Shown here: piece by piece, positions 24,846-32,707 of the stretch
Position numbering within the stretch: position 1 is the stretch's first letter
Layout: the number at the start of each line of letters is the position of its first letter
Assembly: GCF_000770675.1 (NCBI RefSeq)
Contig: NZ_AVBG01000001.1
Span: 1-64,000, forward strand
DNA: 64,000 nucleotides
Direction: 5' to 3'
Source: Pontibacillus chungwhensis BH030062
GTDB lineage: Bacteria; Bacillota; Bacilli; Bacillales; BH030062
The notes under the pieces: model-generated
The model's input: the letters and a program-made list of their open reading frames with translations, nothing else
What the model was told of the DNA's origin: nothing
Databases searched by the model: none
Translations under genes and position numbers: made by a program

Positions 24846-26120
24846 GTGAATGATAAACGAAATGAGCGCTTAAATCAAATCACGGAACAGACGATTGTAA
24901 TTGGGATTGATATCGCAAAACACAAGCACTATGCCATTGCGGTTGATGATCGAGGAAGAGAACTAAGTAAAGCTTTCCCTATCGACCAGAACCGTAAAGG
25001 GTTTGAAAAGTTTACGTTTCAAATCCAAGAGCTACTAGATAAACACGGGAAAGATCATGTGCTGATCGGCTTTGAGCCCACTGGCCATTATTGGATGAAT
25101 TTAGCTGCTTATTTAATAGGAGCTGATATTCCATTCGTGGCGGTTAACCCGATGCATGTGAATCGTTCAAAAGAGTTTGATGATAACTCGCAAACCAAGA
25201 ACGATCAGAAAGACGCACGCATCATCGCAAAACTTATAGTGGGAGGCTATTTCAGTTATCCCAAAGTCCCCGGAGGTATTGAAGCAGAGCTTCGGAACGG
25301 GTCAGCCTTTCGCTGGAAATTGAGAGAGGAACAAACCCGTATTAAGAATCAAATCACTGGCTGGATGGATCAATACTTCCCTGAATTCACAAGTGGGATC
25401 AAGGGGTTAGGACAGTTATCTTGTGCGGTTCTAAAACAAACGCCGTTGCCTGAAGACCTCTTGGGCCGAAGCGTTGAAGATCTAGCCAAGTTGTATAAAG
25501 AAGAAGGCGCAAAACTCGCTTCAAAACCTAAGATTCGTGAGCTTCAAGAGCTAGCTCAGCGTTCTATAGGCCTTACAGAAGGATCTCAAATGGCTCGTAT
25601 TGAAATTGGCACATTAATTGACCAATACAGACTAGTGGAACGGCGATTAACGGCATTAGACCAAGAGCTAGAAAAACTGGCCAAGCAGTTGCCGGAATTT
25701 GAATTTCTTCTTTCCGTACCAGGCATTGGAGTCAACACGGTCACCGATTTACTCGCTGAGACCGGTTCTCTTAAGCAGTACAACAGTCCACGCCAAATCA
25801 TCAATCTAGCGGGATTATCACTGCGAGAGAATTCATCGGGGAAGCACAAGGGACAAAAGAAACTATCCAAGCGTGGAAGAAGGCGATTAAGAAGCTTATT
25901 ATATAAAGCAATTATGCCCCTGCTTCGAAACAATGACGTCTTCCATGAACTATATACGTACTATATTACAAGAACCAATAATCCTTTAAAGAAGAAGGAA
26001 GCCATGGTTGTGCTTTGCGGAAAACTAGTTAAGATCTTTTTTGGACTCTCGGTACATGAATCCTATTTTAATGAAGACAAAATGAGACAGGACCTTCATT
26101 GCCTCGAAAAGGCCTCGTGA
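24846..26120 (+). CDS. IS110-family transposase (DEDD recombinase)
   Basis: 424 residues. The N-terminal RuvC-like DEDD domain shows IGIDIAKHKHYA (about residues 19-30), GFEPTGHYW (about 75-83) and KNDQKDARIIAKL (about 117-129). The C-terminal Transposase_20 domain has LLSVPGIGVNTVTDLLAE and the AGLSLRENSSGKHKG block with the conserved serine. IS110-type enzymes excise and insert via a circular form, guided by an element-encoded non-coding RNA. GTG start 24846 follows AAAGGAGG. Length is normal and no frame is broken. It takes the place where B. subtilis has bpr. Confidence 0.95.
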   Translation: MNDKRNERLNQITEQTIVIGIDIAKHKHYAIAVDDRGRELSKAFPIDQNRKGFEKFTFQIQELLDKHGKDHVLIGFEPTGHYWMNLAAYLIGADIPFVAVNPMHVNRSKEFDDNSQTKNDQKDARIIAKLIVGGYFSYPKVPGGIEAELRNGSAFRWKLREEQTRIKNQITGWMDQYFPEFTSGIKGLGQLSCAVLKQTPLPEDLLGRSVEDLAKLYKEEGAKLASKPKIRELQELAQRSIGLTEGSQMARIEIGTLIDQYRLVERRLTALDQELEKLAKQLPEFEFLLSVPGIGVNTVTDLLAETGSLKQYNSPRQIINLAGLSLRENSSGKHKGQKKLSKRGRRRLRSLLYKAIMPLLRNNDVFHELYTYYITRTNNPLKKKEAMVVLCGKLVKIFFGLSVHESYFNEDKMRQDLHCLEKAS

Positions 26121-26481
26121 GTGCATTCCGGGCTTAAGACCATAAGATGACATGGAGAAGCTGGCGCAGGGCGAGACGAAGAACTTCGAGTTCATGCAGG
26201 AGAATAAAGCCGGCCTCTGCCTTATGATGAGACCCAACGAAGGAATGTAAGCGCGCGACGCCAAGAGACATGGGAGGGTACGTCCTCATAAGAGAGCAGG
26301 GATCCAAGATGCATCGCTAGATAGGTTTAGGAGATTCTTTTCCAATAAGAAACCGCAACGCGTCAACCCACCTTCCAACATTTTGAAATTAGTGTTCTAA
26401 ATCTCATATGTGTGAACCTAAAAAATTTTTTTCAAGAGTCACAAACAACTATAACCCCTGGTGCATCAACATTTTCGGAGG
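26121..26481 (+). ncRNA. Candidate guide (bridge/seek) RNA region in IS right end
   Basis: The 360-base non-coding right end is GC-richer than its surroundings and holds several small hairpins: CGAAG/CTTCG at about 26177-26188 and GGTTT/AAACC at about 26325-26353. In IS1111-type elements the guide RNA is encoded in the non-coding end after the transposase. No RNA ends can be read from sequence, so position and strand are inferred. Confidence 0.45.
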
Positions 26482-26535
26482 GAGTCTCGCAATTTCCAGG
26501 CCCACCTTTGCTAAATGGGTAGAGACGGAAACGCG
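26482..26535 (+). repeat. Dispersed repeat copy 1, right part
   Basis: Resumes with GAGTCTCGCAATTTCCAGG, complementary to the left arm at 24650-24665, then the outer arm to ACGGAAAC, which mirrors the GTTTCCGT at 24617-24624. It completes the repeat split by the insertion sequence. Confidence 0.78.
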
Positions 26536-26579
26536 CCATATTTGTGAGGTGGGCGGCTTAAGAGCAACTATAATAAGCG

Positions 26580-26752
26580 GGTCCGTTCATCAGATTAAAG
26601 TCAGGGTAGGCTTGGGGACTGCGAGACTCCCGCGGGAAATGGAGCCTAGGGGAGACCCCGGAAAGCGCGTAGCGATTGAGGAGGCTTCCCAGCTCCCCGC
26701 AGGAAAGCGAGTGGTCCCCAAGCCTGCCCACCTTCTCTTCTAGCAACGGACC
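26580..26752 (-). repeat. Dispersed repeat copy 2 (minus orientation)
   Basis: Ends in perfect 8-base inverted repeats GGTCCGTT (26580-26587) and AACGGACC (26745-26752). Inner arms GGCTTGGGGACT and TCCCCAAGCC pair. The core GAGACTCCCGCGGG ... CCCCGCAGGAAAGCGAGT is the reverse complement of copies 1 and 3. On its outer side TTCAGCTTC-type sequence (about 26780-26800, reverse strand GAAGCTGAGA) also matches the left flank of copy 1 at 24574-24592. From here to 26880 nothing else is recognisable. Confidence 0.78.
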
Positions 26753-26894
26753 TCCCCTGACCAAACGTCTCAGCTTCGTGTCTTCAACAATCCTAACCTG
26801 TTCTTGAATAAATACATAATCATAGTCTAGTATTACTTTCTTCATATAGTGTAAAAAGTATTAAATAGATGTATGCTTCTCATTCACAAAAACC

Positions 26895-26989
26895 TTCCGA
26901 CAAAACCTGCTTAAATCTATAAAAATAAGTTTCAACTTCCTCTCATAATGTGACAGACTTCTTTATCTATCTCTTCTATACTAAATTTC
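26895..26989 (+). promoter_or_regulatory. Spo0A-type promoter of spoIIGA-sigE
   Basis: GTGACA (26950-26955) and TATACT (26977-26982) are good SigA elements but 21 bases apart, like the abnormally long spacer (22 bases) of the B. subtilis spoIIG promoter, which needs Spo0A-P. A 0A-box-like TTCCGACAAAA (26895-26905) lies near -89, close to the distal Spo0A site in B. subtilis; TTTCAAC copies at about 26930 and 26986 are weaker matches. Confidence 0.6.
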
Positions 26990-27021
26990 AACAGATGAAA
27001 TTCCTAAGAGAAAGGGATGAA

Positions 27022-27945
27022 ATGTTGACCATTTATTTGGATGCTGTTTGGCTTCTGAACTTTTTCCTAGACTGGATGATCTTACTTCTGACGCATAGTT
27101 TATCCAAGTCAAGAAGCCCCAGGTATCGTTTGGCTCTTGGTGCTGTTGTGGCTTCGTTGTTAGTTCCACTGAACTTATTTTATCCATCTTCCTTATGGGC
27201 TACGCCAGCTGGAAAAGGCCTTTTCTCACTACTTATTATATTCACTGCTTTTGGTTACCGAAATGTACGATTGTTTGCTAGAAGGCTCTTCTTATTCTAC
27301 TTTGTGACGTTTTCAATTGGTGGAGGGCTGTTTGGACTCTATTACTTCTTAAATGAGCAGATCTTTGTTTCGAGTGGAGTCATTGTTACGTATCAAACAG
27401 GGTTTGGGGATGGAATCAGCTGGTTGTTTGTTCTAATCGGTTTCCCTATTGTTTGGATTTTCTCTAAACGTAGAATGGAGCAGCTTATTGTCCAAAAGAT
27501 TAAGTATGATGAAATCCTTCCTGTTTCTATCTCAGTAAATAACCATGTACAACAACTTTTATCCTTTGTAGATAGTGGCAATCAGCTTGTTGATCCAATT
27601 ACGAAGCAACCTGTCATCATATGTGATGAGGCAGTTATGAAGGAGTGGTTTAAAGAAGAGGAGTGGGAGAATATCCATAAAGTACAACAAACCCTTGATT
27701 TTGAACTTATTCCTGAGGGCTGGACGGATAAGTTTAGAATTGTGCCTTATCAAGGGGTGGGAGGTACAAGTCAGTTTATGCTCGTCTTAAAACCGGACTG
27801 GATTCGTCTAACGATTGAAGATAAGCCAATTTCGGTAGACCGGGTCCTTATAGGGATTCAATTTGGACAACTCTCACCAGACGAAAGCTACCAATGTTTG
27901 CTACATCCACATTTACTAAAGTCAATAGCTGTTGACTCTGCATAA
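27022..27945 (+). CDS. spoIIGA: Sporulation sigma-E processing protease SpoIIGA
   Basis: Membrane aspartic protease that removes the pro-sequence of SigE in the mother cell. 307 residues: five N-terminal transmembrane helices (to about residue 150), then a cytoplasmic protease domain with the catalytic aspartate in VDSGNQL (D184, equivalent to D183 in B. subtilis). Start ATG 27022 follows AAAGGGATGA and gives [14 protein letters not shown], the family N-terminus; upstream in-frame codons lie in the promoter leader. It precedes sigE by 26 bases. Confidence 0.94.
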   Translation: MLTIYLDAVWLLNFFLDWMILLLTHSLSKSRSPRYRLALGAVVASLLVPLNLFYPSSLWATPAGKGLFSLLIIFTAFGYRNVRLFARRLFLFYFVTFSIGGGLFGLYYFLNEQIFVSSGVIVTYQTGFGDGISWLFVLIGFPIVWIFSKRRMEQLIVQKIKYDEILPVSISVNNHVQQLLSFVDSGNQLVDPITKQPVIICDEAVMKEWFKEEEWENIHKVQQTLDFELIPEGWTDKFRIVPYQGVGGTSQFMLVLKPDWIRLTIEDKPISVDRVLIGIQFGQLSPDESYQCLLHPHLLKSIAVDSA

Positions 27946-27971
27946 ATGTTTTACAAAAGGGGAGGAGAACT

Positions 27972-28691
27972 ATGAGAAAATGGAAGCTTAAAGTTCAATT
28001 ATGGTGGTATAAGCTTTTATACAAATTAGGCTGGAAAACAGATGAAGTGTACTACATTGGGGGAAACGAGGCTCTTCCACCACCGCTTAGTAAAGAAGAA
28101 GAAGCAGAACTCTTGCAAAAGCTTACGAAAGGGGATCAAGCTGCGAGAGCCATCTTAATTGAACGAAATTTAAGGTTAGTGGTTTATATAGCCCGCAAGT
28201 TTGAAAATACAGGGATTAATATCGAGGACTTAATTAGTATTGGAACCATTGGACTGATTAAAGCAGTTAATACCTTTAATCCTGAAAAGAAAATTAAATT
28301 AGCTACGTATGCTTCTAGGTGTATAGAAAATGAAATTCTTATGTACTTAAGAAGGAATAACAAAATTCGCAGTGAAGTTTCATTTGATGAGCCACTAAAC
28401 ATTGATTGGGACGGAAACGAATTGCTATTATCAGATGTGTTGGGAACGGATGAGGATATTATTACAAAAGATTTAGAAGCAAGCGTTGATAAGAAATTGT
28501 TGCTAAAAGCTTTAGAGCAGCTGAATGATAGAGAAAAGCAGATAATGGGATTACGATTTGGGCTAGTCGGAGAAGAAGAACGAACACAAAAAGACGTTGC
28601 TGATATGTTAGGGATTTCACAGTCCTACATCTCAAGATTAGAGAAGAAAATTATTCGTCGTTTAAAGAAAGAGTTTAATAAAATGGTGTAG
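27972..28691 (+). CDS. sigE: RNA polymerase sporulation sigma factor SigE (pro-SigE)
   Basis: Early mother-cell sigma factor. 239 residues: an N-terminal amphipathic membrane-binding pro-sequence ([20 protein letters not shown]), cut by SpoIIGA, then region 2 ([32 protein letters not shown]), and region 4 with the helix-turn-helix [32 protein letters not shown] precedes the ATG. It ends in a terminator, so sigG is transcribed separately. Confidence 0.97.
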   Translation: MRKWKLKVQLWWYKLLYKLGWKTDEVYYIGGNEALPPPLSKEEEAELLQKLTKGDQAARAILIERNLRLVVYIARKFENTGINIEDLISIGTIGLIKAVNTFNPEKKIKLATYASRCIENEILMYLRRNNKIRSEVSFDEPLNIDWDGNELLLSDVLGTDEDIITKDLEASVDKKLLLKALEQLNDREKQIMGLRFGLVGEEERTQKDVADMLGISQSYISRLEKKIIRRLKKEFNKMV

Positions 28692-28706
28692 AAGAATAAT
28701 GTATTA

Positions 28707-28744
28707 GACGAAAATGATTCAGTTCATTTTCGTCTTATTTTTTT
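28707..28744 (+). terminator. Terminator after sigE
   Basis: GACGAAAATGA (28707-28717) pairs with TCATTTTCGTC (28724-28734), followed by a T-rich tail. Confidence 0.9.
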
Positions 28745-28769
28745 GGAACTTTGTTTACCACTCAAGATT

Positions 28770-28873
28770 ATATGGATATCGATCTACAGATATACCATTA
28801 TTTCCATACATAAGATATGGATTTATACGGTGAAAAAAGAAGAACTGTAAATTTTTTTAGTTCTTCTTTTTTT
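28770..28873 (+). other. Cluster of hairpins between sigE and sigG
   Basis: Three further inverted repeats: TGGATATC/GATATaCCA at about 28773-28797, CCATA/TATGG at 28804-28820, and AAAAAAGAAGAACT / AGTTCTTCTTTTTT at 28833-28872 with T-run. The last is a second, possibly bidirectional, terminator. Together they isolate sigG from sigE read-through, which fits the need to keep sigG silent until the forespore. Confidence 0.6.
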
Positions 28874-28938
28874 AGCGATTTATAGCTAATTCTCATGTAA
28901 GAAAGCTGTTAGGCTTCCATACATGAAAAGACACTCGT

Positions 28939-28966
28939 GCATAAATTTCCCTCGCCAGGAGATACT
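28939..28966 (+). promoter_or_regulatory. SigF-type promoter of sigG
   Basis: GCATA (28939-28943), 14 bases, GGAGATACT (28958-28966), fitting the SigF pattern GYATA / GGnnAnAnT. B. subtilis spoIIIG is transcribed by SigF in the forespore. The predicted RNA starts near 28973, upstream of the chosen sigG start. Confidence 0.65.
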
Positions 28967-29003
28967 GTTTTTTGACAGCAGCTCCACTGAGGAGGGTATA
29001 GAT

Positions 29004-29783
29004 TTGACACGACATAAAGTTGAAATTTGCGGAGTCGATACATCAAAATTACCGGTACTTAAAAATGATGAAATGCGTAAGTTATTTACGCAAATGCAAG
29101 CAGGAGACGAAAGTGCCAGAGAAGTGTTAGTAAATGGGAACTTACGTCTTGTGCTGAGTGTTATTCAGCGCTTTAACAATCGAGGAGAATACGTGGATGA
29201 CCTTTTCCAAGTTGGTTGTATTGGACTAATGAAATCCATTGATAATTTTGATTTGGGTCAAAATGTAAAATTCTCAACCTATGCTGTACCAATGATTATT
29301 GGAGAAATTAGACGTTACTTAAGGGATAATAATCCTATTCGTGTTTCTCGTTCGTTGAGAGATATCGCTTATAAAGCTTTACAAGTACGAGAGAAGCTCA
29401 TGAGTAAGACGTCTAAAGAACCAACACCAATGGAGATTGCTGAGGAAATGGGAGTTCCCCATTCCGATGTTGTGTTTGCTCTTGATGCAATTCAAGATCC
29501 AGTTTCATTATTCGAACCCATTTATAATGATGGTGGGGACCCGATATTTGTTATGGATCAGTTAAGTGATGAGAAAAACAAGGATTCGATTTGGATTGAT
29601 GAGATTGCCTTACAAGAGGGTATGAGAAGATTAAACGACCGAGAGAAAATGATTTTGAATAAGCGATTTTTCCAAGGGAAAACGCAAATGGAAGTTGCTG
29701 ATGAAATAGGGATTTCCCAAGCTCAAGTTTCTCGTCTTGAAAAAGCTGCAATCAAAGAAATGAACAAACAAATGTATGACTAA
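29004..29783 (+). CDS. sigG: RNA polymerase forespore sigma factor SigG
   Basis: Late forespore sigma factor. 259 residues, very close to B. subtilis SigG: VEICGVDTSKLPVLKN near the N-terminus, region 2 (NLRLVLSVIQRFNNRGEYVDDLFQVG), region 3, and region 4 helix-turn-helix GKTQMEVADEIGISQAQVSRLEKA. Start TTG 29004 lies after GAGGAGGG and yields the family N-terminus; an in-frame ATG at 28923 would lie upstream of the SigF promoter and is rejected. TTG may limit translation. Confidence 0.96.
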   Translation: MTRHKVEICGVDTSKLPVLKNDEMRKLFTQMQAGDESAREVLVNGNLRLVLSVIQRFNNRGEYVDDLFQVGCIGLMKSIDNFDLGQNVKFSTYAVPMIIGEIRRYLRDNNPIRVSRSLRDIAYKALQVREKLMSKTSKEPTPMEIAEEMGVPHSDVVFALDAIQDPVSLFEPIYNDGGDPIFVMDQLSDEKNKDSIWIDEIALQEGMRRLNDREKMILNKRFFQGKTQMEVADEIGISQAQVSRLEKAAIKEMNKQMYD

Positions 29784-29789
29784 TGAATG

Positions 29790-29825
29790 GGTCTAAGTAC
29801 ATATGACATGTACTTAGACCTTTTC
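29790..29825 (+). terminator. Terminator after sigG
   Basis: GGTCTAAGTACAT / ATGTACTTAGACC stem with a five-base loop and TTTTC tail. Confidence 0.9.
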
Positions 29826-29989
29826 TGTTATTTCTTTTAAAGTTAATCACTCGAAAAAGCATGCTGGTGTTTGAAGCAACAATCACAGTTTAGGGTGTAC
29901 TTAAATAGTTCCACCTCAATATTGAATATATATTCTGGTGAAGATTAAGCCATCTTGAGCATAAAATAGCTATAAAGGTGGTGTCATGA

Positions 29990-30259
29990 ATGGTGACGAT
30001 ATCTGAGTTACAAGTAAAAGAAATAATTTCAGTAGAGAATGGTCAAAAAATTGGTCACATGACTGACTTAGAAATTGATGTAGATAAAGGGAAGCTCATT
30101 GCCATTGTAGTTGGGACAAAGGGAAAGATGATGGGGTTATTCGGTAAAGATGAGGAACTAGTTATTCCTTGGTCTTCGATCTTAACGATAGGAGAGGATG
30201 TTATTTTAGTGAAAAATGTGACACGTCCTGAATTATATCCTCCTGAAAAGCCAGAATAA
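29990..30259 (+). CDS. ylmC: YlmC/YmxH family sporulation protein (PRC-barrel)
   Basis: 89 residues forming one PRC-barrel-like domain (ISELQVKEIISVENGQKIG ... VILVKNV). Family members YlmC and YmxH are sporulation-associated and of unknown biochemical role. ATG 29990 follows AAAGGTGG. It stands between sigG and ylmD, as in B. subtilis, though the ylmA and ylmB genes found there are absent here. Confidence 0.88.
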   Translation: MVTISELQVKEIISVENGQKIGHMTDLEIDVDKGKLIAIVVGTKGKMMGLFGKDEELVIPWSSILTIGEDVILVKNVTRPELYPPEKPE

Positions 30260-30291
30260 GCGGATTCACTCAAGAATTTTCCTACAGAATG

Positions 30292-30300
30292 TGATAAAAT
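30292..30300 (+). promoter_or_regulatory. Extended -10 promoter before ylmD
   Basis: TGATAAAAT ends 34 bases before the ylmD ATG; no clear -35. It would drive ylmD-ylmE-sepF-ylmG. Confidence 0.45.
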
Positions 30301-30334
30301 ATACGAAACCATTATTTTTTTGGAGGTAAGAAGC

Positions 30335-31144
30335 ATGGAGAGCTTTCATCATACACATCCTTCTTATATGGAGTTAACGAAGTGGACGTATCCTCATCCT
30401 GAACTGACTGTAGGGCTTACTACACGTATAGGCGGTACAGGAGAGGCTCCGTTCGATTCGTTCAACCTGGCCTGGCACGTTCCTGATCAACAAGATACGA
30501 TTAGAAAAAATAGAGAAACGCTGGCTCAATTATTAGATTTTCCACTCGAATCCTGGGTAGGTGGGGAACAAGTTCATAAGACAGAAATTAAACGTGTTAC
30601 AAAGAAAGATTTAGGGAAAGGTGCAACTTCAAGAGAAACCGCCATTCCGGATTGTGATGGCCTAATTACAAACGAACCGAACGTACTCCTTACTGCTTTT
30701 TATGCAGATTGCGTACCATTATTTTTCTTTGACCCAGTACATAACTGGATTGGTATTGCTCATGCTGGTTGGCGAGGAACCGTCGCTAGCATGGGACCTA
30801 AGATGATTGAAGCTTTAGAAAAGTATGGTGCGGACAGAAGACACATTCGAGTTGCAGTAGGACCCTCAATAGGTGGCGATGCGTACGAAGTAGATGATGC
30901 TGTGATAGATCAGATTCCTAAACATTTTCGCTCTGAACCGACAGTAATTGAACAAGGAAGTGGAAAGTATTTATTGTCACTTCAGCAGATGCACAAGGAA
31001 TTGCTCATGCAAGCAGGTATTAAAGAAGACCATATTGAAGTATCAGAATATTGTACATATCAAAACAGTCATTTGTTCTTCTCCCATAGAAGGGATGAGG
31101 GCAAGACCGGTAGAATGTTAGGTTTTATCGGGTTTAAAAAGTAA
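30335..31144 (+). CDS. ylmD: YlmD (PgeF/YfiH) family laccase-domain protein
   Basis: 269 residues of the multicopper-polyphenol-oxidoreductase-like fold, with the metal-site cysteine and histidine motifs YADCVPLFFFD (about 126-136) and IGIAHAGWRGT (about 141-151). Family members have been described as purine nucleoside phosphorylases and, in E. coli, as correcting misincorporated residues in peptidoglycan precursors (PgeF); which applies here is open. ATG 30335 follows TTGGAGGT. In a cluster with ylmE and sepF. Confidence 0.88.
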   Translation: MESFHHTHPSYMELTKWTYPHPELTVGLTTRIGGTGEAPFDSFNLAWHVPDQQDTIRKNRETLAQLLDFPLESWVGGEQVHKTEIKRVTKKDLGKGATSRETAIPDCDGLITNEPNVLLTAFYADCVPLFFFDPVHNWIGIAHAGWRGTVASMGPKMIEALEKYGADRRHIRVAVGPSIGGDAYEVDDAVIDQIPKHFRSEPTVIEQGSGKYLLSLQQMHKELLMQAGIKEDHIEVSEYCTYQNSHLFFSHRRDEGKTGRMLGFIGFKK

Positions 31145-31162
31145 GAAAGGAGACATTTTTTC

Positions 31163-31843
31163 GTGGACATCAAGAAAAATGTCGAGACTGTGACAGAAGA
31201 GATCAAACAAGCCTGTGAAAGAAGCGGGAGGAACTCTTCAGATGTTACAGTCATAGCAGTGACAAAATACGTTTCTATTGAACGCACTAAAGAAGCAGTT
31301 GATGCCGGGATCACACACTTAGGAGAGAACCGTTCTGAAGGTTTACAAGAAAAGTTTGACGCCATGGGGTCAGAAGCAAAATGGCATTTTATCGGGTCTT
31401 TACAATCTAGAAAAGTTAAAGATGTTATTGATATTATAACGACTATACATTCCTTGGACAGACTTTCTTTAGCTAAAGAAATTCATAAGCGTGCTAACCA
31501 AAAAATTTCTTGTTTCGTTCAGGTGAATGTTAGTGGTGAAGAATCTAAACACGGTATATCACCTGATGAGGTTCTTTCGTTTATTGAGCGTTTGTCAAAC
31601 TATGACAATATTATAGTAGAAGGGCTAATGACGATGGCACCACATACTGAAGATGAAGAACGTTTACGTTCTACTTTTCATCACCTACGCGAGATAAAAG
31701 AAGAGGTAGAGAGAAAAGGTTGGGTCCATGCTCCTTGTCATGGATTATCAATGGGGATGAGCAACGATTATCAGATTGCCATTGAAGAAGGAGCAACCCA
31801 TGTACGCATTGGCTCAAAGTTAGTCGGTCGTGAGGATCAATAA
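31163..31843 (+). CDS. ylmE: PLP homeostasis protein YlmE (YggS/PLPBP family)
   Basis: 226-residue alanine-racemase-like barrel binding pyridoxal phosphate without known catalysis. The PLP lysine lies in VIAVTKYVS (about residues 29-37), followed by HLGENR and the C-terminal LSMGMSNDYQIAIEEGATHVRIGS phosphate-binding block. GTG start 31163 follows AGAAAGGAG. Conserved neighbour of sepF in Firmicutes and Actinobacteria. Confidence 0.93.
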   Translation: MDIKKNVETVTEEIKQACERSGRNSSDVTVIAVTKYVSIERTKEAVDAGITHLGENRSEGLQEKFDAMGSEAKWHFIGSLQSRKVKDVIDIITTIHSLDRLSLAKEIHKRANQKISCFVQVNVSGEESKHGISPDEVLSFIERLSNYDNIIVEGLMTMAPHTEDEERLRSTFHHLREIKEEVERKGWVHAPCHGLSMGMSNDYQIAIEEGATHVRIGSKLVGREDQ

Positions 31844-31858
31844 AAGAGGTGAAAAATC

Positions 31859-32320
31859 ATGGGATTCATGAAAAGTGTTAAGAAAATTTTCGCTTTAGAA
31901 GATGAATATGAATATGAATACGAATATGTGGATGCTGAAGAGGAAGAAGTGGACCAAAGAAATCATCCCAAGCAACGTGAACCACAGACGAAAGAAGAGA
32001 AAAAACAAAACGTAGTCAGTTTAAAAAGTGTACAACCTGCTTCTAAAGTTGTTCTACTTGAGCCAAGAACGTATAATGAGGCACAAGAGATTGCTGACAA
32101 TCTAGTCAATCGTAAAGCGGTTGTCATTAATTTGCAGCGAGTAGATCATCATCAAGCAAAACGGATTGTAGATTTTTTAAGTGGAACCGTTTATGCTATA
32201 GGTGGGGATATGCAAAAGCTAGGCTCACAAACCTTTTTGTGCACGCCTGATAATGTAGATGTCTCTGGCAATATTTCAGAAATGTTTGCTAGTGATGATG
32301 AATACGAGAAAAGGTGGTAG
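31859..32320 (+). CDS. sepF: Cell division protein SepF
   Basis: Membrane-binding FtsZ partner that helps Z-ring organisation and septum morphology. 153 residues: N-terminal amphipathic helix [14 protein letters not shown], an acidic linker containing four EY repeats (about 16-23) encoded by near-tandem GAATAT hexamers, then the SepF core (about 60-145) with [22 protein letters not shown] follows AAAGAGGTG. Confidence 0.95.
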   Translation: MGFMKSVKKIFALEDEYEYEYEYVDAEEEEVDQRNHPKQREPQTKEEKKQNVVSLKSVQPASKVVLLEPRTYNEAQEIADNLVNRKAVVINLQRVDHHQAKRIVDFLSGTVYAIGGDMQKLGSQTFLCTPDNVDVSGNISEMFASDDEYEKRW

Positions 32321-32325
32321 ACAAT

Positions 32326-32595
32326 TTGATAGGGATCATTTTTGAATTTTTAAGCTTTGCGCTTTCAGCATATTTTTATGCGCTTATCGGTTACATCTTA
32401 ATGTCCTGGTTCCCAGGTGCACGAGATTCTTCAATTGGTCGATTTCTAAGTGCGATTTGCGAGCCGTATTTGGAGCCCTTCCGAAAGATTATTCCTCCAC
32501 TTGGAATGATTGATATTTCGCCAATCGTGGCGATTTTTGCTTTAAATATTGCTCAGTTATACGGTTTACCCGTATTGTATGATATTTTAGTATAA
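32326..32595 (+). CDS. ylmG: YggT family membrane protein YlmG
   Basis: 89 residues with two transmembrane segments flanking the conserved [13 protein letters not shown] ... [26 protein letters not shown] motifs of the YggT family. Role is not firmly known; it is genetically tied to sepF and division. Start: TTG 32326 lies eight bases after AAGGTGG; the in-frame GTG 32314 falls within that site. Confidence 0.9.
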   Translation: MIGIIFEFLSFALSAYFYALIGYILMSWFPGARDSSIGRFLSAICEPYLEPFRKIIPPLGMIDISPIVAIFALNIAQLYGLPVLYDILV

Positions 32596-32619
32596 TCCAT
32601 AAGAAATGAACCGATTATG

Positions 32620-32690
32620 GGATGTCTAAAGAGGGCTTTTCTCTTAATGATTAGAGAGGAAGTTTTCACTAGACATCCTTATTTTATAGA
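32620..32690 (+). other. Long hairpin between ylmG and ylmH
   Basis: GGATGTCTA (32620-32628) pairs with TAGACATCC (32670-32678); an inner arm CTTTTCTCT pairs with AGAGAGGAAG with wobbles. TTATTTTA follows. It may be a terminator or an attenuator controlling ylmH, whose ribosome site lies 20 bases downstream. Confidence 0.5.
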
Positions 32691-32707
32691 TCAAGTAGGT
32701 GAATGTG

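Larger units (their letters stand above)
24744..26481 (+). mobile_element. IS110-family insertion sequence, IS1111-like architecture
   Basis: About 1.74 kb, bounded by the two halves of a broken dispersed repeat, so the ends can be placed to within four bases (GGAG occurs at both junctions). A 102-base left end precedes the transposase and a 360-base right end follows it. Short subterminal inverted repeats sit symmetrically: AGGGGT starts 20 bases inside the left end (24764) and ACCCCT ends 22 bases inside the right end (26459); CTTGAAA (24770) and TTTCAAG (26430) extend the similarity. Subterminal repeats plus a long right end are features of the IS1111 subgroup. The transposase is full length and the element may be active. 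Confidence 0.85.

Noticed and set aside
26408-26845. Overlapping open frames on both strands downstream of the transposase
   Set aside because: They run through dispersed repeats 1 and 2 and arise from their GC-rich inverted arms; no ribosome sites or domains.
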